From NCBI RefSeq assembly GCF_020085105.1, contig NC_058063.1, positions 467,001 to 531,000 of the forward strand: a stretch of 64,000 bases of DNA. The letters are read 5' to 3'. Position numbers and translations under genes: made by a program. Position 1 is the stretch's first letter, and every line of letters begins with the position of its first letter. Positions 10,673-22,224 of this stretch are shown here, piece by piece. Under the pieces are notes generated by a model, which ran no database searches, was not told the DNA's origin, and saw nothing but the letters and a program-made list of their open reading frames with translations. The stretch comes from Siniperca chuatsi. Taxonomy: Eukaryota; Chordata; Actinopteri; Centrarchiformes; Sinipercidae.

Positions 10673-11140
10673 GTCAGAAGGTATTAAGAAACGGAATAAC
10701 ATTGTTTGGGTCTTTTCATTGAATTTTTTGACAATTAAGAAAATTATAGAACAACATCAACTTTATTTAACACAAAGATGAAACAACCCACATACTGTAT
10801 GATAACTTGCCAGGTATTCAGACCAAAAATAGCACTGTGTTAAAAAAAACAAAACAACAACAACTCAAGTGTCTGCGTTCCTAAAGGTAGTGGTAAGAAT
10901 ATAAAAAAAATTATCCAATTCTATTTGAGTGATATGAGTATATAAGTTATCATGGCAACAACAATTTTGTCTTCCATCTGGATGATCACAGGTAGATTCT
11001 AACATTCTAACAATTAGAACTGTATTCATGTTAGAAAGTATTCTACTGAGAATGTTTGTATCAAATGGGCAGGTAAATGATCTAATCTTAAAATTATCTG
11101 GATTATCACAGTTTCACCATCAGTTTGTTTCCATTTCTGT
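10673..11140. other. Non-coding, nothing recognised
   Basis: AT-rich sequence with no supported gene or repeat. Confidence 0.4.
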
Positions 11141-11144
11141 GTTA

Positions 11145-11285
11145 GCTGTGGCTTGGTGATAGAGCGGGTTGTCCACTAATTGGAAGGTTGGCAGTTCAAT
11201 CCTGGCTTCCCACAGCCCACATGTAACACGACGACAGCATGATGCTGACATGTACAATGTGTGTATGTCATTAGTTTTTGGGTAT
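11145..11285 (+). repeat. Partial tRNA-derived SINE
   Basis: Head of the SINE family also present at 20058 and 38209. It has an A-box-like TGGCTTGGTGATAGAGCGGG and a B-box-like GGCAGTTCAATCC. The body and 3' tail are missing. Confidence 0.65.
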
Positions 11286-11329
11286 TTAATCATTTTAAAA
11301 AGTATTGGGCAAATTTAAATTTTGACCTA

Positions 11330-11595
11330 ATAATGGTGCGAGGAAAAGTCAGAGATCATTAAAGTCAGTAGGATTCATTCTGTGGGGAACATGAATGTCT
11401 GTACAATTGTTCACAGCAGTCCATCCAGTAGCTATTGAGGTATCTCACTGAGTGAGAACTTTGACCTGCTGGTGGCACTGGAGGAAAAGTCAGGGGATCA
11501 CCAAAGTCATTAGGAATCATCCTCTGGACACACTTTCACTTTGGTTCAATGTGGTGGACCAACTAACCACAGACAAACATTGCCATCCATAGAGT
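11330..11595. repeat. Probable dispersed non-coding repeat
   Basis: Contains an internal near-duplication ('gaggaaaagtcagagatcat' at 11340 and 'gaggaaaagtcaggggatca' at 11484, each followed by an AAAGTCA segment). I recognise this as a type of fish interspersed repeat but cannot name the family. Confidence 0.45.
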
Positions 11596-11599
11596 CAAA

Positions 11600-11960
11600 A
11601 CTGAAAGTTTACAGTATGATGAGGCGGGCAGTGAACAAAGTTAGTCCATGAATGGCAAACAAATCCAAAGGAGAAGGCGAAACAAAACAATTAAGGGCGG
11701 CTGAGAAGTCCAGGTAAAATCCAACCAATAAATAATTCCAACAAAAGAAGTCCAAACAAAGAAAAATCCATAAGAATCCAAGGAGTGGCGAACCACAGAG
11801 AGACACTGGAAAAACCGCAGATGCAACACAGGTGACACAGAAAACAGGCGGGAAACTAAACAAAGACGTAATAAAGTACAAAACACATGAGGAGAGGTGA
11901 GTATTACTAAATAAAACAGGAAATGACTACCACAAACCCAAAACCATGACAGTTTCAGGT
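11600..11960 (-). repeat. Unclassified LTR-like or SINE-like repeat
   Basis: On the minus strand it reads as a pyrimidine-rich sequence with 'catttcctgttttat' near its start and 'tgtgttttgtactttatt', resembling the plus-strand stretch at 26455-26930. Open frames here are hydrophobic by composition only. Confidence 0.4.
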
Positions 11961-11989
11961 GACCTGATGAATGAAAGTCCAATATTCAC

Positions 11990-12310
11990 TCTCACCAACT
12001 CAGCGAGAAATATCTGGCTCTTTAGCTGCTAAATGTTCCACTATATTCACCAGCTTGTCACTAACTTTGTCTGTCTGCTGTTTGGTGGTGGGAAGATGGT
12101 GTATGGAGGGTTTGTCAGAGCTTTTTTGCTGAAAACAGCTGCCTGATGCAGCTGCAAAGAAGGTTGATGAGAGCAGTGAGAATGAACCAAAATAGGAAAG
12201 TTTTGACTTTACAATGAGCTGAAATGAATGTCTATATGTTACGAGATTGTGGCGATTATTAAAAACAGCAATGTGAAGCGCCACTACAAGAAGCATCTTT
12301 TGAGCTTTTG
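11990..12310 (-). repeat. Unclassified dispersed repeat
   Basis: Segment starting GAGAAATATCTGGCTCTTTA, which I associate with a common fish interspersed repeat. It is non-coding. No terminal repeats are visible, and the class is unknown. Confidence 0.35.
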
Positions 12311-13212
12311 GTCATTTCGCTAATAAGTGGGATGGCATCCCCCCTCAAATCGCCTACTAATTATTGATATACAAATATTTATTAGAGCAGATTTAATGTC
12401 CCCATTATTTTGTGCATTCAGTGTTCATTTTTGTTGTTTTCCTGTTGTTGATCACAATCTCAAAGTCGTATTTTACCAATCATTAATGACACAACATCAC
12501 AACTTGAAAGTTGACACAATCAATATTCAAACAACCCATGAGTCAAACAGTAATGTGTCAAATACCCTTTCAATAGTACCAGACATACTTTGGTCCTTCA
12601 GTAAAACCCAGTGACTCTCCATGACGCCGACCGAGACAAGAAAACACACTTGGTTAAAGTTTATAGACAAAGAGCAGCAGTGTGTTTATCGTGTTTCTCC
12701 TGCTGAAAGTCAGGCCACGAGATGAGCTGGACACCCTGGCAGCTCATATGACCAGAGATATGTGGCTTTAAAACAGAATGAGGTATTCATAACTGCTCTA
12801 CCTCCTCATGTGGACTGAGCTAAGCAGTGTATGTGTGTAAGTGTTTGGTGTCAACCTCTGATCACAAATGTCTTGCATCGACACATGGTATGAGTTTGAA
12901 GCCTATGGGAAGACTGTTGCTCCAATATTAGTGTCTCTCTGCAATTCATTGATGATCATTTATTTATCAGAATTCTTTGTCTTGTTGAAGTGGAGACCTG
13001 CTTATTTACAGTACTGAAATAAGTAGTTCTCATTTTGTCAGTACTGAAAGTACCATCATGCCTGCAAATAGTATAGTAATAATATATGGAATGTGTTTAA
13101 AATACAGCAAACCATTGGAAGAGAATTCAGTCAAAATAATAATTAACATGGGTGTAAGATATAATAAAATATATTTGTACTTTCCAATAAGGTACCCTTA
13201 ATAAAGGGTTTA
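12311..13212. other. Non-coding, nothing recognised
   Basis: No supported exon or repeat family in these 900 bases. Confidence 0.4.
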
Positions 13213-13455
13213 TATTCAATTCAATTTCATTTCAATTTTATTTATATAGCGCCAATTCATAACAGAAGTTATCTCATTGCGCTTTTCCTATAGAGCAGGT
13301 CTAGACCGTACTCTTTATAATACTAATTACAGAGACCCAACAAATCCCACCATGAGCAAGCATTTGGCGACAGTGGAAAGGAAAAACTTCCTTTAAGAGG
13401 GCAGAAACCTTGGACAGAACCAGACTCAATGGTGGGCAGCCATCCGCCACTGGTT
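13213..13455 (-). repeat. L2 3'-tail fragment
   Basis: Same sequence order as 503-740: TATTCAATTC, AATTTTATTTATATAGC, 'tagagcaggtctagaccgta', 'caaatcccaccatgagcaag' and ending 'gccatccgccactgg'. The element reads on the minus strand and is cut at both sides. Confidence 0.8.
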
Positions 13456-14771
13456 TTTAATGGCTTTATTTATGGTTAATAAACCATTTACTAATTCTTT
13501 ATATTGAAGCAAAGAAAGGCCACAACAATTTGAATCATATAAGCACTTGAGTGCCTTATTATTATATTTAACCACTGCTGAATACTTAATGTTGAAATTT
13601 TATTTAAATACACTTTATAGCACCAAAAAATTTAACTTTGAAAACTATGTATCTGAATTTATATGGTTTGAATTGCCCTCTTTGAAAGTGCCAGAAGTTT
13701 GTTCCAAGTTGGGGAACTTTCTAATAACTATAATCATTATAAATGTTAATAAGTTGTTAATAAATGGATTTTGGTGCAGATGCCCTGCAGTGAAGTGATG
13801 AAATCATTTATCGACGATTAATAAGGACATTTATTATGACTAATAAAGGCTTTATAAAGGCTTGAGCATGGTGATTCATTCTTGACTTTGGGGACACATA
13901 TCTGTGGTAACTATTCTAAACGCAAGGTCCATTTACTTAGCTATTGCCAGATCTTTCAACCATATCCCATGGCCTGCTTCAGAGAATAGAACTTGCTTGT
14001 AATGACATAGTAGAAAGTGGTAGCAATTTATCATATAAAATATAGTGTATAAAGCAGTAATGCAGTAAGAACATATGATAAGCCAAATAAACATAAAAAT
14101 ATAAGATGGAAAAGAACACATGCACCACAAAATACAGTAAACTCTGCCACCTATATCTCCTGACTCCAGAACTACATCCTCCTCCAATCTGGACACCTAA
14201 TCCCCATAAGTCTTTATAATGCCCTGGACAGAGAGAGCACAAGAGAGGAAGTGGAGAGACGAGAGTCTAAGCTTAATGACCTTGCAAGCTGATTACAGGC
14301 CAGCCACTTTTCACAAACAGCACTGTCAAGCTATGGACTCACAGTCAAATCAACTACAGTCACACAGAAAAGGGAGGTCATGAATTCAGACATGGTGACT
14401 CATATAGGATGGCAGTAGTGATTGATGATGGTACTAATGTTAATGATGAACCTCTGCACTTCGTACAAGTTCCTGTTAGAAATGCTGTTTTCAATAACAG
14501 TTTGAGCAAGTGACAGTGCATCTGCCACTAGAGGGCAGCATAGGTGTTCTTTCCTGTCCCAGCTGGAGAGAGTCCCAGCTGTAGAAAGCGAGTCACTTGG
14601 CCAGTGCTACCTGGTGGGCTAATAGAGTGTTGACCTGACCTAAAGACAGAAAGTATCACAGAGGTGAATTAAGAGGCAGCTTGATGCCTCTGATCCGAGG
14701 ATTAACAAACTAGCTGGTTCCAAAAGTTTCCCCTCCAGTGTCTTTGAATCTCCAAATCCCACTGTTGTTTT
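13456..14771. other. Non-coding, nothing recognised
   Basis: AT-rich to about 14280 and more balanced afterwards. No exon with matching splice sites is supported. Confidence 0.4.
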
Positions 14772-17060
14772 TGTGATGCCTGCCACCTCAGACTAACCAG
14801 GTGTAAACACAACAAAGGCCAAATATCAACCCCAGTCAGGCTTAATGTGGAATATCATTTTACATTGTAGAGCTGATGAGTAATTCCCCAACTTCTCTTC
14901 TACTCTCTACTCTAATTTGTTGTGGTCTTTATGAAGATCCTATCGTTGTTTTTGTGTTGACTTTTACTTGACTTAACTCTGCATATGACCACTAAGATGT
15001 TTGCAGGACGCTGTTTTTGAAGCCGCAACATACTTTGTATGTGCCGGATACTGTTGCGTCAGATACAAAGCCACTGCTCTGAGGCCTTACTTGATATAAG
15101 TGTCTGCTGCATGCATCTGGCAGGGCAAGATGATCTCCGAGCACCAAAGATACAATGATAATACACTCAGCTGTCTGTTGAAACCCTTGTATCTACACAA
15201 TGGAATCTTTTAGTTTTATGCTTGAGATGGTTTCATCGAACCAATGCTGGTAGTATTTTCTAAACTAATAAACACATGCTGTCTAATCCTTCAGGTGAAG
15301 TGAAAATTTTCACCTGACAACAGAGAACTCTAAGAAGACATAGCAAACTGTGTACTTTTAGTTTCACATGCATGCCCCCCTGTCCTAGTTAGACAGGAAG
15401 TCTAATGATTGTTCTAACATGAGTGTGGCTATTTGACCACCTGCTACAGCGCCTTAAAAACCATTTCCTATAGTACACCATCTCCCATATGAAATGTCAC
15501 CATAAATTTTTTTCTTCTTCCGTCATTCAAAATCATAAATTTACATTTTATTCTACCACTGTAGGATGCAAAAGTAAATTACCGTCTAGTTTGTTATATG
15601 TTAGTATCTTTTAATACCTCTCAGTTGTTATCTGTTGCACATGTATTGATATTTTTATATTCTTCTATATAACATTTTCACTCCTTTTTCTTTGTCTCAG
15701 TATTGTCCTGCTGTTGTCAATTTTCATGCTTTGCGTCTTTCTTTTTTTGCTGTTTTTGTGGAGGGGGGGGTTGTTTTGTATGGATATTTTTTCACCCATG
15801 GAAAACACTAGACAGTCTCCAAAAGTTTTAAGGAACTACATTTTAAGGAACCAAAACCAGCCTGAATTTAATCTTGATTACTACATATTTTTCTGATCAT
15901 GCAATGGATTTTGAGTTTCATCATCCCAAGAGGGTGTAGAGCAGCAGAGCATGTAATGTAGAAAATTCTTCAGTTTCACCTTGCATAATTTGCAGTTTTG
16001 TTATTTCTATTCTTGTTTCCTTACCATATTCTTGTCATTTCCAGCAGCAATACTGGTCTATGTGGTCCATTCTGTATGATCTAAAAGTATCTTCTTATTG
16101 CTTGTGATTTCATGTTAGTCACACAAAACATTTGCACAAGCCATGTACAGGTAAATAAATCATTTTATTCGGTTGTTACAGAAAACGGTCACAACAGGGA
16201 TTTGCCTTGATGGCGCTATTTGGCCCCACCCCAAGGTGCAGTCACCCTGCTCACTTCTTGGGACAGCGGTTGTGGCAGGCGCAGGTAAGAGCAGCTATCA
16301 GCACAACAAATTCGTTGAAGTCGACCTCAGAGTCTCCGTTAAAATCCAGACCTTTCAGGAGCTTGTCAACCTCATCTTGGTTCTTCGCTGCCTGCATAAA
16401 CCAACAAAACAACATTACTATTGTTGGGTATTGTTACAATACTACATACTACTATATGTAATTGGGAACACTGAAATACATTTCAAAAATTTATTTTCTT
16501 GTTCAGTCCCTCTTTCCAGCCAAATTTAGTAGACTTTTAGTATCAAAAGTGTAGTATTCAAGTTCAAGATAGGTATATACTTTATATATATTCTATTCTA
16601 TTCTTTAATATATTATATATATTCAGAAATGGCAATAACTTAATGTTGAGGCAGGATGCAATGATAGGAGGGACTCTTTAAACTGGTCAAAAGTTGAAAA
16701 ATTCAAACCTTCCAAAAATGCGCAGCTGCAAAATATCATATTTTTTTAAGTTGTGGTTGGAGATTGTTCTGTCACTTCAGCACTGTCATGGTTTTATTCT
16801 TTGAATTTTTACGTACAGCTACAAAGTAAGTACCAAAACTAGTAACCACAAACATTTCTAGGCCATGAAAGTAATAAAAGTTTGAAGTAAAAATACAAAA
16901 TTAAAACATCTGTTTTAGCAGTTCAATCAGGAAAATGGGTCGAATTAGACGGAAAAATGATTCTTTAACTTTCCTACCTTTACACTTTACACCATAAGTC
17001 AATACATTTTCAGTATTGGTGTCCTCAACTTAACACTGAGCTCATGCTATGCAACATATA
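14772..17060. repeat. Tandem duplication unit 1 (S100 3' region)
   Basis: This unit is repeated at 17110-19416. The first part (14772-15104) aligns to 17110-17460 with many substitutions and indels. From 15105 on, the match to 17461-19416 is nearly perfect, at a constant offset of 2356 at both ends, with only scattered differences such as poly-G and poly-T length near 15750 and 18100. It contains a copy of the terminal S100 coding exon but not the start-codon exon. Confidence 0.9.
16250..16390 (-). pseudogene. Duplicate terminal S100 exon (orphan)
   Basis: A second copy of the last S100 coding exon, 47 codons including stop, identical in protein sequence to 18606-18746. It holds the C-terminal EF-hand ([13 protein letters not shown]) and the ending [10 protein letters not shown]. 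The acceptor AG and an AATAAA signal (TTTATT at 16163-16168 on the plus strand) are also copied. No copy of the first coding exon or of the promoter lies between it and 18605. It is therefore either a dead by-product of the duplication or an alternative 3' terminal exon that the upstream gene could splice to without changing the protein. Confidence 0.8.
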
Positions 17061-17109
17061 CTAATTTTATAATATTTATATATAATTGGGAATGCTGAAA
17101 TAATAATTC

Positions 17110-19416
17110 TGTGATGCCTGCCACCTCAGGCTAATCAGGTGTAAACACAATGCAGGCCAAATATCAACTTCAGTCAGGCTTAATGTGGAATATCTGTTTA
17201 CATTGTAGAGCTGATGAGTAATTCCCGAACTTCTCCTCTACTTGAATTTGTTGTGGTCTTTATAAAGCTCCTGTTGTTGTTTTTGTGTTGTTGTTTTTGT
17301 GTTGTTTTTGAGTTGAGTTAGTAATAACTCTGCATATGACCGCTAAGATGTTTGCAAGACGCTGTTTGTGAAGCACACTTTGTATGTGGCTGATACTGTT
17401 GCGTCAGATACAAAGCCACTGCTCTGACCACTCGCTTGAGATTTTGCAAGTATCCTCTTCTGCTGCATGCATCTGGCAGGGCAAGATGATCTCCGAGCAC
17501 CAAAGATACAATGATAATACACTCAGCTGTCTGTTGAAACCCTTGTATCTACACAATGGAATCTTTTAGTTTTATGCTTGAGATGGTTTCATCGAACCAA
17601 TGCTGGTAGTATTTTCTAAACTAATAAACACATGCTGTCTAATCCTTCAGGTGAAGTGAAAATTTTCACCTGACAACAGAGAACTCTAAGAAGACATAGC
17701 AAACTGTGTACTTTTAGTTTCACATGCATGCCCCCCTGTCCTAGTTAGACAGGAAGTCTAATGATTGTTCTAACATGAGTGTGGCTATTTGACCACCTGC
17801 TACAGCGCCTTAAAAACCATTTCCTATAGTACACCATCTCCCATATGAAATGTCACCATAAATTTTTTTCTTCTTCCGTCATTCAAAATCATAAATTTAC
17901 ATTTTATTCTACCACTGTAGGATGCAAAAGTAAATTACCGTCTAGTTTGTTATATGTTAGTATCTTTTAATACCTCTCAGTTGTTATCTGTTGCACATGT
18001 ATTGATATTTTTATATTCTTCTATATAACATTTTCACTCCTTTTTCTTTGTCTCAGTATTGTCCTGCTGTTGTCAATTTTCATGCTTTGCGTCTTTCTTT
18101 TTTTTTGCTGTTTTTGTGGAGGGGGTTGTTTTGTATGGATATTTTTTCACCCATGGAAAACACTAGACAGTCTCCAAAAGTTTTAAGGAACTACATTTTA
18201 AGGAACCAAAACCAGCCTGAATTTAATCTTGATTACTACATATTTTTCTGATCATGCAATGGATTTTGAGTTTCATCATCCCAAGAGGGTGTAGAGCAGC
18301 AGAGCATGTAATGTAGAAAATTCTTCAGTTTCACCTTGCATAATTTGCAGTTTTGTTATTTCTATTCTTGTTTCCTTACCATATTCTTGTCATTTCCAGC
18401 AGCAATACTGGTCTATGTGGTCCATTCTGTATGATCTAAAAGTATCTTCTTATTGCTTGTGATATCATGTTAGTCACACAAAACATTTGCACAAGCCATG
18501 TACAGGTAAATAAATCATTTTATTCGGTTGTTACAGAAAACGGTCACAACAGGGATTCGCCTTGATGGCGCTATTTGGCCCCACCCCAAGGTGCAGTCAC
18601 CCTGCTCACTTCTTGGGACAGCGGTTGTGGCAGGCGCAGGTAAGAGCAGCTATCAGCACAACAAATTCGTTGAAGTCGACCTCAGAGTCTCCGTTAAAAT
18701 CCAGACCTTTCAGGAGCTTGTCAACCTCATCTTGGTTCTTCGCTGCCTGCATAAACCAACAAAACAACATTACTATTGTTGGGTATTGTTACAATACTAC
18801 ATACTACTATATGTAATTGGGAACACTGAAATACATTTCAAAAAATTTATTTTCTTGTTCAGTCCCTCTTTCCAGCCAAATTTAGTAGACTTTTAGTATC
18901 AAAAGTGTAGTATTCAAGTTCAAGATAGGTATATACTGTATATATATTCTATTCTATTCTTTAATATATTATATATATTCAGAAATGGCAATAACTTAAT
19001 GTTGAGGCAGGATGCAATGATAGGAGGGACTCTTTAAACTGGTCAAAAGTTGAAAAATTCAAACCTTCCAAAAATGCGCAGCTGCAAAATATCATATTTT
19101 TTTAAGTTGTGGTTGGAGATTGTTCTGTCACTTCAGCACTGTCATGGTTTTATTCTTTGAATTTTTACGTACAGCTACAAAGTAAGTACCAAAACTAGTA
19201 ACCACAAACATTTCTAGGCCATGAAAGTAATAAAAGTTTGAAGTAAAAATACAAAATTAAAACATCTGTTTTAGCAGTTCAATCAGGAAAATGGGTCGAA
19301 TTAGACGGAAAAATGATTCTTTAACTTTCCTACCTTTACACTTTACACCATAAGTCAATACATTTTCAGTATTGGTGTCCTCAACTTAACACTGAGCTCA
19401 TGCTATGCAACATATA
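17110..19416. repeat. Tandem duplication unit 2 (S100 3' region)
   Basis: Second copy of the unit, beginning TGTGATGCCTGCCACCTCAG and ending at CTCATGCTATGCAACATATA. It contains the terminal exon and most of the single intron of the functional S100 gene. A short expansion of 'gttgtttttgtgtt' units at 17274-17310 is specific to this copy. Confidence 0.9.
18519..18524 (-). terminator. Polyadenylation signal of the S100 gene
   Basis: AATAAA on the minus strand, about 82 bases past the stop codon at 18606. The same signal is duplicated at 16163-16168 behind the orphan exon. Confidence 0.65.
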
Positions 19417-19668
19417 ATAAGTTTAGCGGATAAATATTAAGTATGTGCATATGTGTGCCTGCCTCATTAAGCAGGTCTGCTGTTACCACCCTGGTCAGCA
19501 CAGTTATCCCTCCCCAGGGGTATACGGTACCTTGAGCAGCCCAGGCAGCTCCCTCTCAAGCAAAGTCTTGACCTCGGCTTTGCTTAGGGAGTCTTTACTG
19601 CCCTCACCAGCAGCATATGTATCAAAGGTCTTCATCAGGATGGCCATGGCTGTCTCTAGCTGGGTCAT
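18606..19668 (-). CDS. S100-family EF-hand calcium-binding protein
   Basis: Two coding exons: 19531-19668 (46 codons from ATG) and 18606-18746 (46 codons plus stop), joined in phase 0 over a 784-bp intron with GT-AG ends. The 92-residue product has the usual S100 length. The N-terminal half begins [19 protein letters not shown] and carries the S100-type pseudo-EF-hand (loop around [11 protein letters not shown]). The C-terminal half has a canonical EF-hand loop, [12 protein letters not shown], at about residues 62-73. S100 proteins form dimers in the cytosol and signal by exposing a hydrophobic face on calcium binding. The tail [10 protein letters not shown] is cysteine-rich and could bind metal, which is inference. 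I cannot assign the paralogue. A TATA box stands about 105 bp upstream of the ATG. Confidence 0.88.
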
Positions 19669-19770
19669 GGTTGCTGCTTAAGAGGTGGTTAATAAGGTAA
19701 AGAGGAAAATCGAAGACCAACACCAGTCGACAGAGCAGTAGATGTGTCAGAACTGGAAGAGAGAGGCCAC

Positions 19771-19780
19771 TCTTTTTATA
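19771..19780 (-). promoter_or_regulatory. TATA box of the S100 gene
   Basis: On the minus strand the sequence reads GGTATAAAAAGAG, about 105 bp before the ATG at 19668. That leaves a 5' leader of roughly 75 bases. A contiguous leader is the simplest reading. A short leader intron is possible because an AG precedes CAGCAACC just before the ATG. Confidence 0.65.
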
Positions 19781-20057
19781 CCATCTGAAAAAATGGGTTT
19801 GGGACCAGTGATAAAACACGGTTCAAAAGGTCAGGTAATACCGGCTGTTTGATATAGGTGGTGGTTCCAACCGTGTCAACACAACGTCAGTCCTACAATG
19901 CCCAGTGTACATATTACCTCATAGACCATAAGGAGCTTTAGTCATTTCCTTATTGATTTAAGGGGAGGTATTTTCATTAACTAAACCCCAAAGGCAATAG
20001 ATTCTGTGATTTGTTTAATTCGAGACAAAGTAAATCATAATGAATTTATTGTGCGTT

Positions 20058-20390
20058 GCCTGTGGCTTAAGGGTAGAGCAGGTTGCCCACTAATTGGAAG
20101 ATCGTCACTTCGATCCCCAGCGTCCCCCAGCCCGCATGCCGAAGTGTCCTTGGACAAGATACTGAACCCCAAATTGCTCCCGAAGGCTGTGCCATCGGTG
20201 TGTGAGTGTGTGTGAATGATTAGTTTCTTTCTGATGATTAGTTGGTACCTTGCATGGTAGCCTCTGCCATCAGTGTATGAATGTGTGTGAATGGGGTGAA
20301 TGTGACATGTAGTATAAAGCGCTTTGAGTGGTTGGAAGACTAGAAAGGCACTATACAAGTACAGTCCATTTACCATTTACCATTTGTGCA
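20058..20390 (+). repeat. tRNA-derived SINE, near full length
   Basis: The head has an A-box-like TGGCTTAAGGGTAGAGCAGG and a B-box-like CACTTCGATCCCC. The body has AAGTGTCCTTGGACAAGATA and CTGAACCCCAAATTGCTC, then AAAGCGCTTTGAGTGGTTGG. It ends in AAGTACAGTCCATTTACC repeats. Related copies lie at 38209-38432 and 11145-11285. Confidence 0.8.
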
Positions 20391-20878
20391 AGGTATAAAC
20401 CACTTTGGGTATAATCACTACATCATACTTTAACACATTTAAACCCAGTTTCACTGCATCTGCTGTGGTTGGTGGCTGTCTGTGCTGCTGTGAAAGGGTG
20501 AACATGAACCATGAAAGGAAAGTCCAAACTGTGTAAAAGTACATGAGTGTGCGTGTCTGCTCACATGTTTCTGTTTTCTCTGGTACCCTGGCCTGGTTTC
20601 CTGGAAACAGTGATCTGTCACAGTATATATAAAATATACTGTATATAAGCATTTCTCTAGTCATACAACCAACAACTCAGTTGCAGCACTGCTCTGGTTG
20701 CATTAGATTACGTGAAGCATTATGAAAGGCTCTACATTTTGCATCTACCATAGATTACTACAGGATGCATTTAAGAAGTTGGACTCCATGACTTATGAAT
20801 TTGAATGAAATGTTACAGGAACTATAGCAGTGTTACCCATGCTTTCCAAACATGGTTAAATAATATAAGTATTGTAGA

Positions 20879-20950
20879 GCAGTGATTCCCAACCAGGGGT
20901 ACTTGTACCCCAAGGGGTACTTCTGCACTTACCAGGGTGGTATGTGGAAT
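20879..20950 (+). repeat. hAT-like terminal fragment
   Basis: CAGTGATTCCCAACCAGGGG resembles the end of fish hAT non-autonomous elements, followed by a TACTTGTACCCCAAGGGGTA hairpin. No second end was found. Confidence 0.45.
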
Positions 20951-22224
20951 TTATTTTAAGCTCAGCTAATTTGAAAAAATAGAACTTTTGATTTGATAAT
21001 ATATATTGACATATTTGTGTTTAGGAGAAAAATCAACGCACAAGAATACAAATTTGTGTGTTGCTGATCTTTATAGTTATTGTCACAATAACTTACCAAC
21101 TGTGGTAGTCTGCACAAGACATGCCTCATTTTCCCACCAACCTAAGTCTATTGTAAGTTGATTAAGACTGTAGAAAGACCAATAAAAAAAGACAACAAAA
21201 AGCTAAAAGCAAATATACTGTAAATGTAAACAATGGTTTGAGCTCTTGAGTCATGTACAGGGGTGAATGTTTGCAAGTTAAAGAAAGTGTGAAAGGGCGA
21301 GAAAGCTACAGTCACATTGTGTGGTGGTTAACACCTTTTGCAGGTCATATCAGTGGGTATGCAGCTGGTATGTAGGTAAGGGGTAGTGTACTGTGAGTTT
21401 TGTTTGTTCCCATGATTGAAGGAGTGTCTTATGTAACCTTTAACACTCTTTATCAGTCTGAAACTGGCTGACTCATTGGGTGAAGTGTCTTAAGAAACTT
21501 ATTGGCAATCCCAAGTCATACTCAAAGTTGGCAGAAGAAAGACATTTGTGACCTCAGCATTCTGTAAATCACTCCCAGATTTGGTCTCGGGAAATTTTAG
21601 AAAATGAACACATAACCTGAAATGCAGAGCACATATATTGAGAGATGAATGATGTGAAGATAATAATAGTAAAATGGTCTCAGCAAGATGTATCTCAGTA
21701 TCTACCATTTCAGATGGTCTATATCAGTTTTGTAGGACAAAAATGCACACAACAAGGCTAGGGAGAAACTACTTCAACCGTCACAGGCACTGTTTCCACT
21801 TCCTGTCATTGACCTATTATGCAGCAACCCTGTAACATCACAGTTTCCACTCAGTGTCCTTATTGTGATCTGAAGTCATTGTGAAACCTGCATCTTTGCT
21901 ATAGAATCAATACCACTCACTAACATAGACCACTGACTAGCTGGTAGCATGATCAAGTCAAAACAGAAGCAGCTAATTTTCTCATTGTAGTCTGATACAA
22001 GTAAACCTATCTATAAATGCACACACACCTTGTCATCATTGAAATGAACTTAGACCACAAAGGTGGATGAGACTTAGTTTATAGAAACATATAAAATATT
22101 TACACTCATATAAAATCATTTACATAATTCAGGCAAAGGTAAGTAAATGAATGCACATCATATACATGCTGAAAAGTAGGGAAAGAAAATACTGTAAGAT
22201 GAGGAAATTCCCCTGAGCAGATCC
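20951..22224. other. Non-coding, nothing recognised
   Basis: The right part (from about 22200 down) would hold the 3' untranslated region of the V-set gene. No other exon or repeat is supported. Confidence 0.4.

Noticed and set aside
11609-11982. Hydrophobic minus-strand frames resembling a membrane protein
   Set aside because: Composition follows a T-rich repeat that also appears near 26455; no gene structure.
16200-19700. First impression of a parvalbumin gene pair
   Set aside because: The protein is only 92 residues, has a single canonical EF-hand in its last exon and an S100-type N-terminal half. The second copy lacks a start exon, so it is an S100 gene with a duplicated exon.
20058-20150. 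tRNA gene
   Set aside because: A-box- and B-box-like sequences are present, but there is no cloverleaf with an acceptor stem, and the segment belongs to a repeated SINE with a conserved non-tRNA body.
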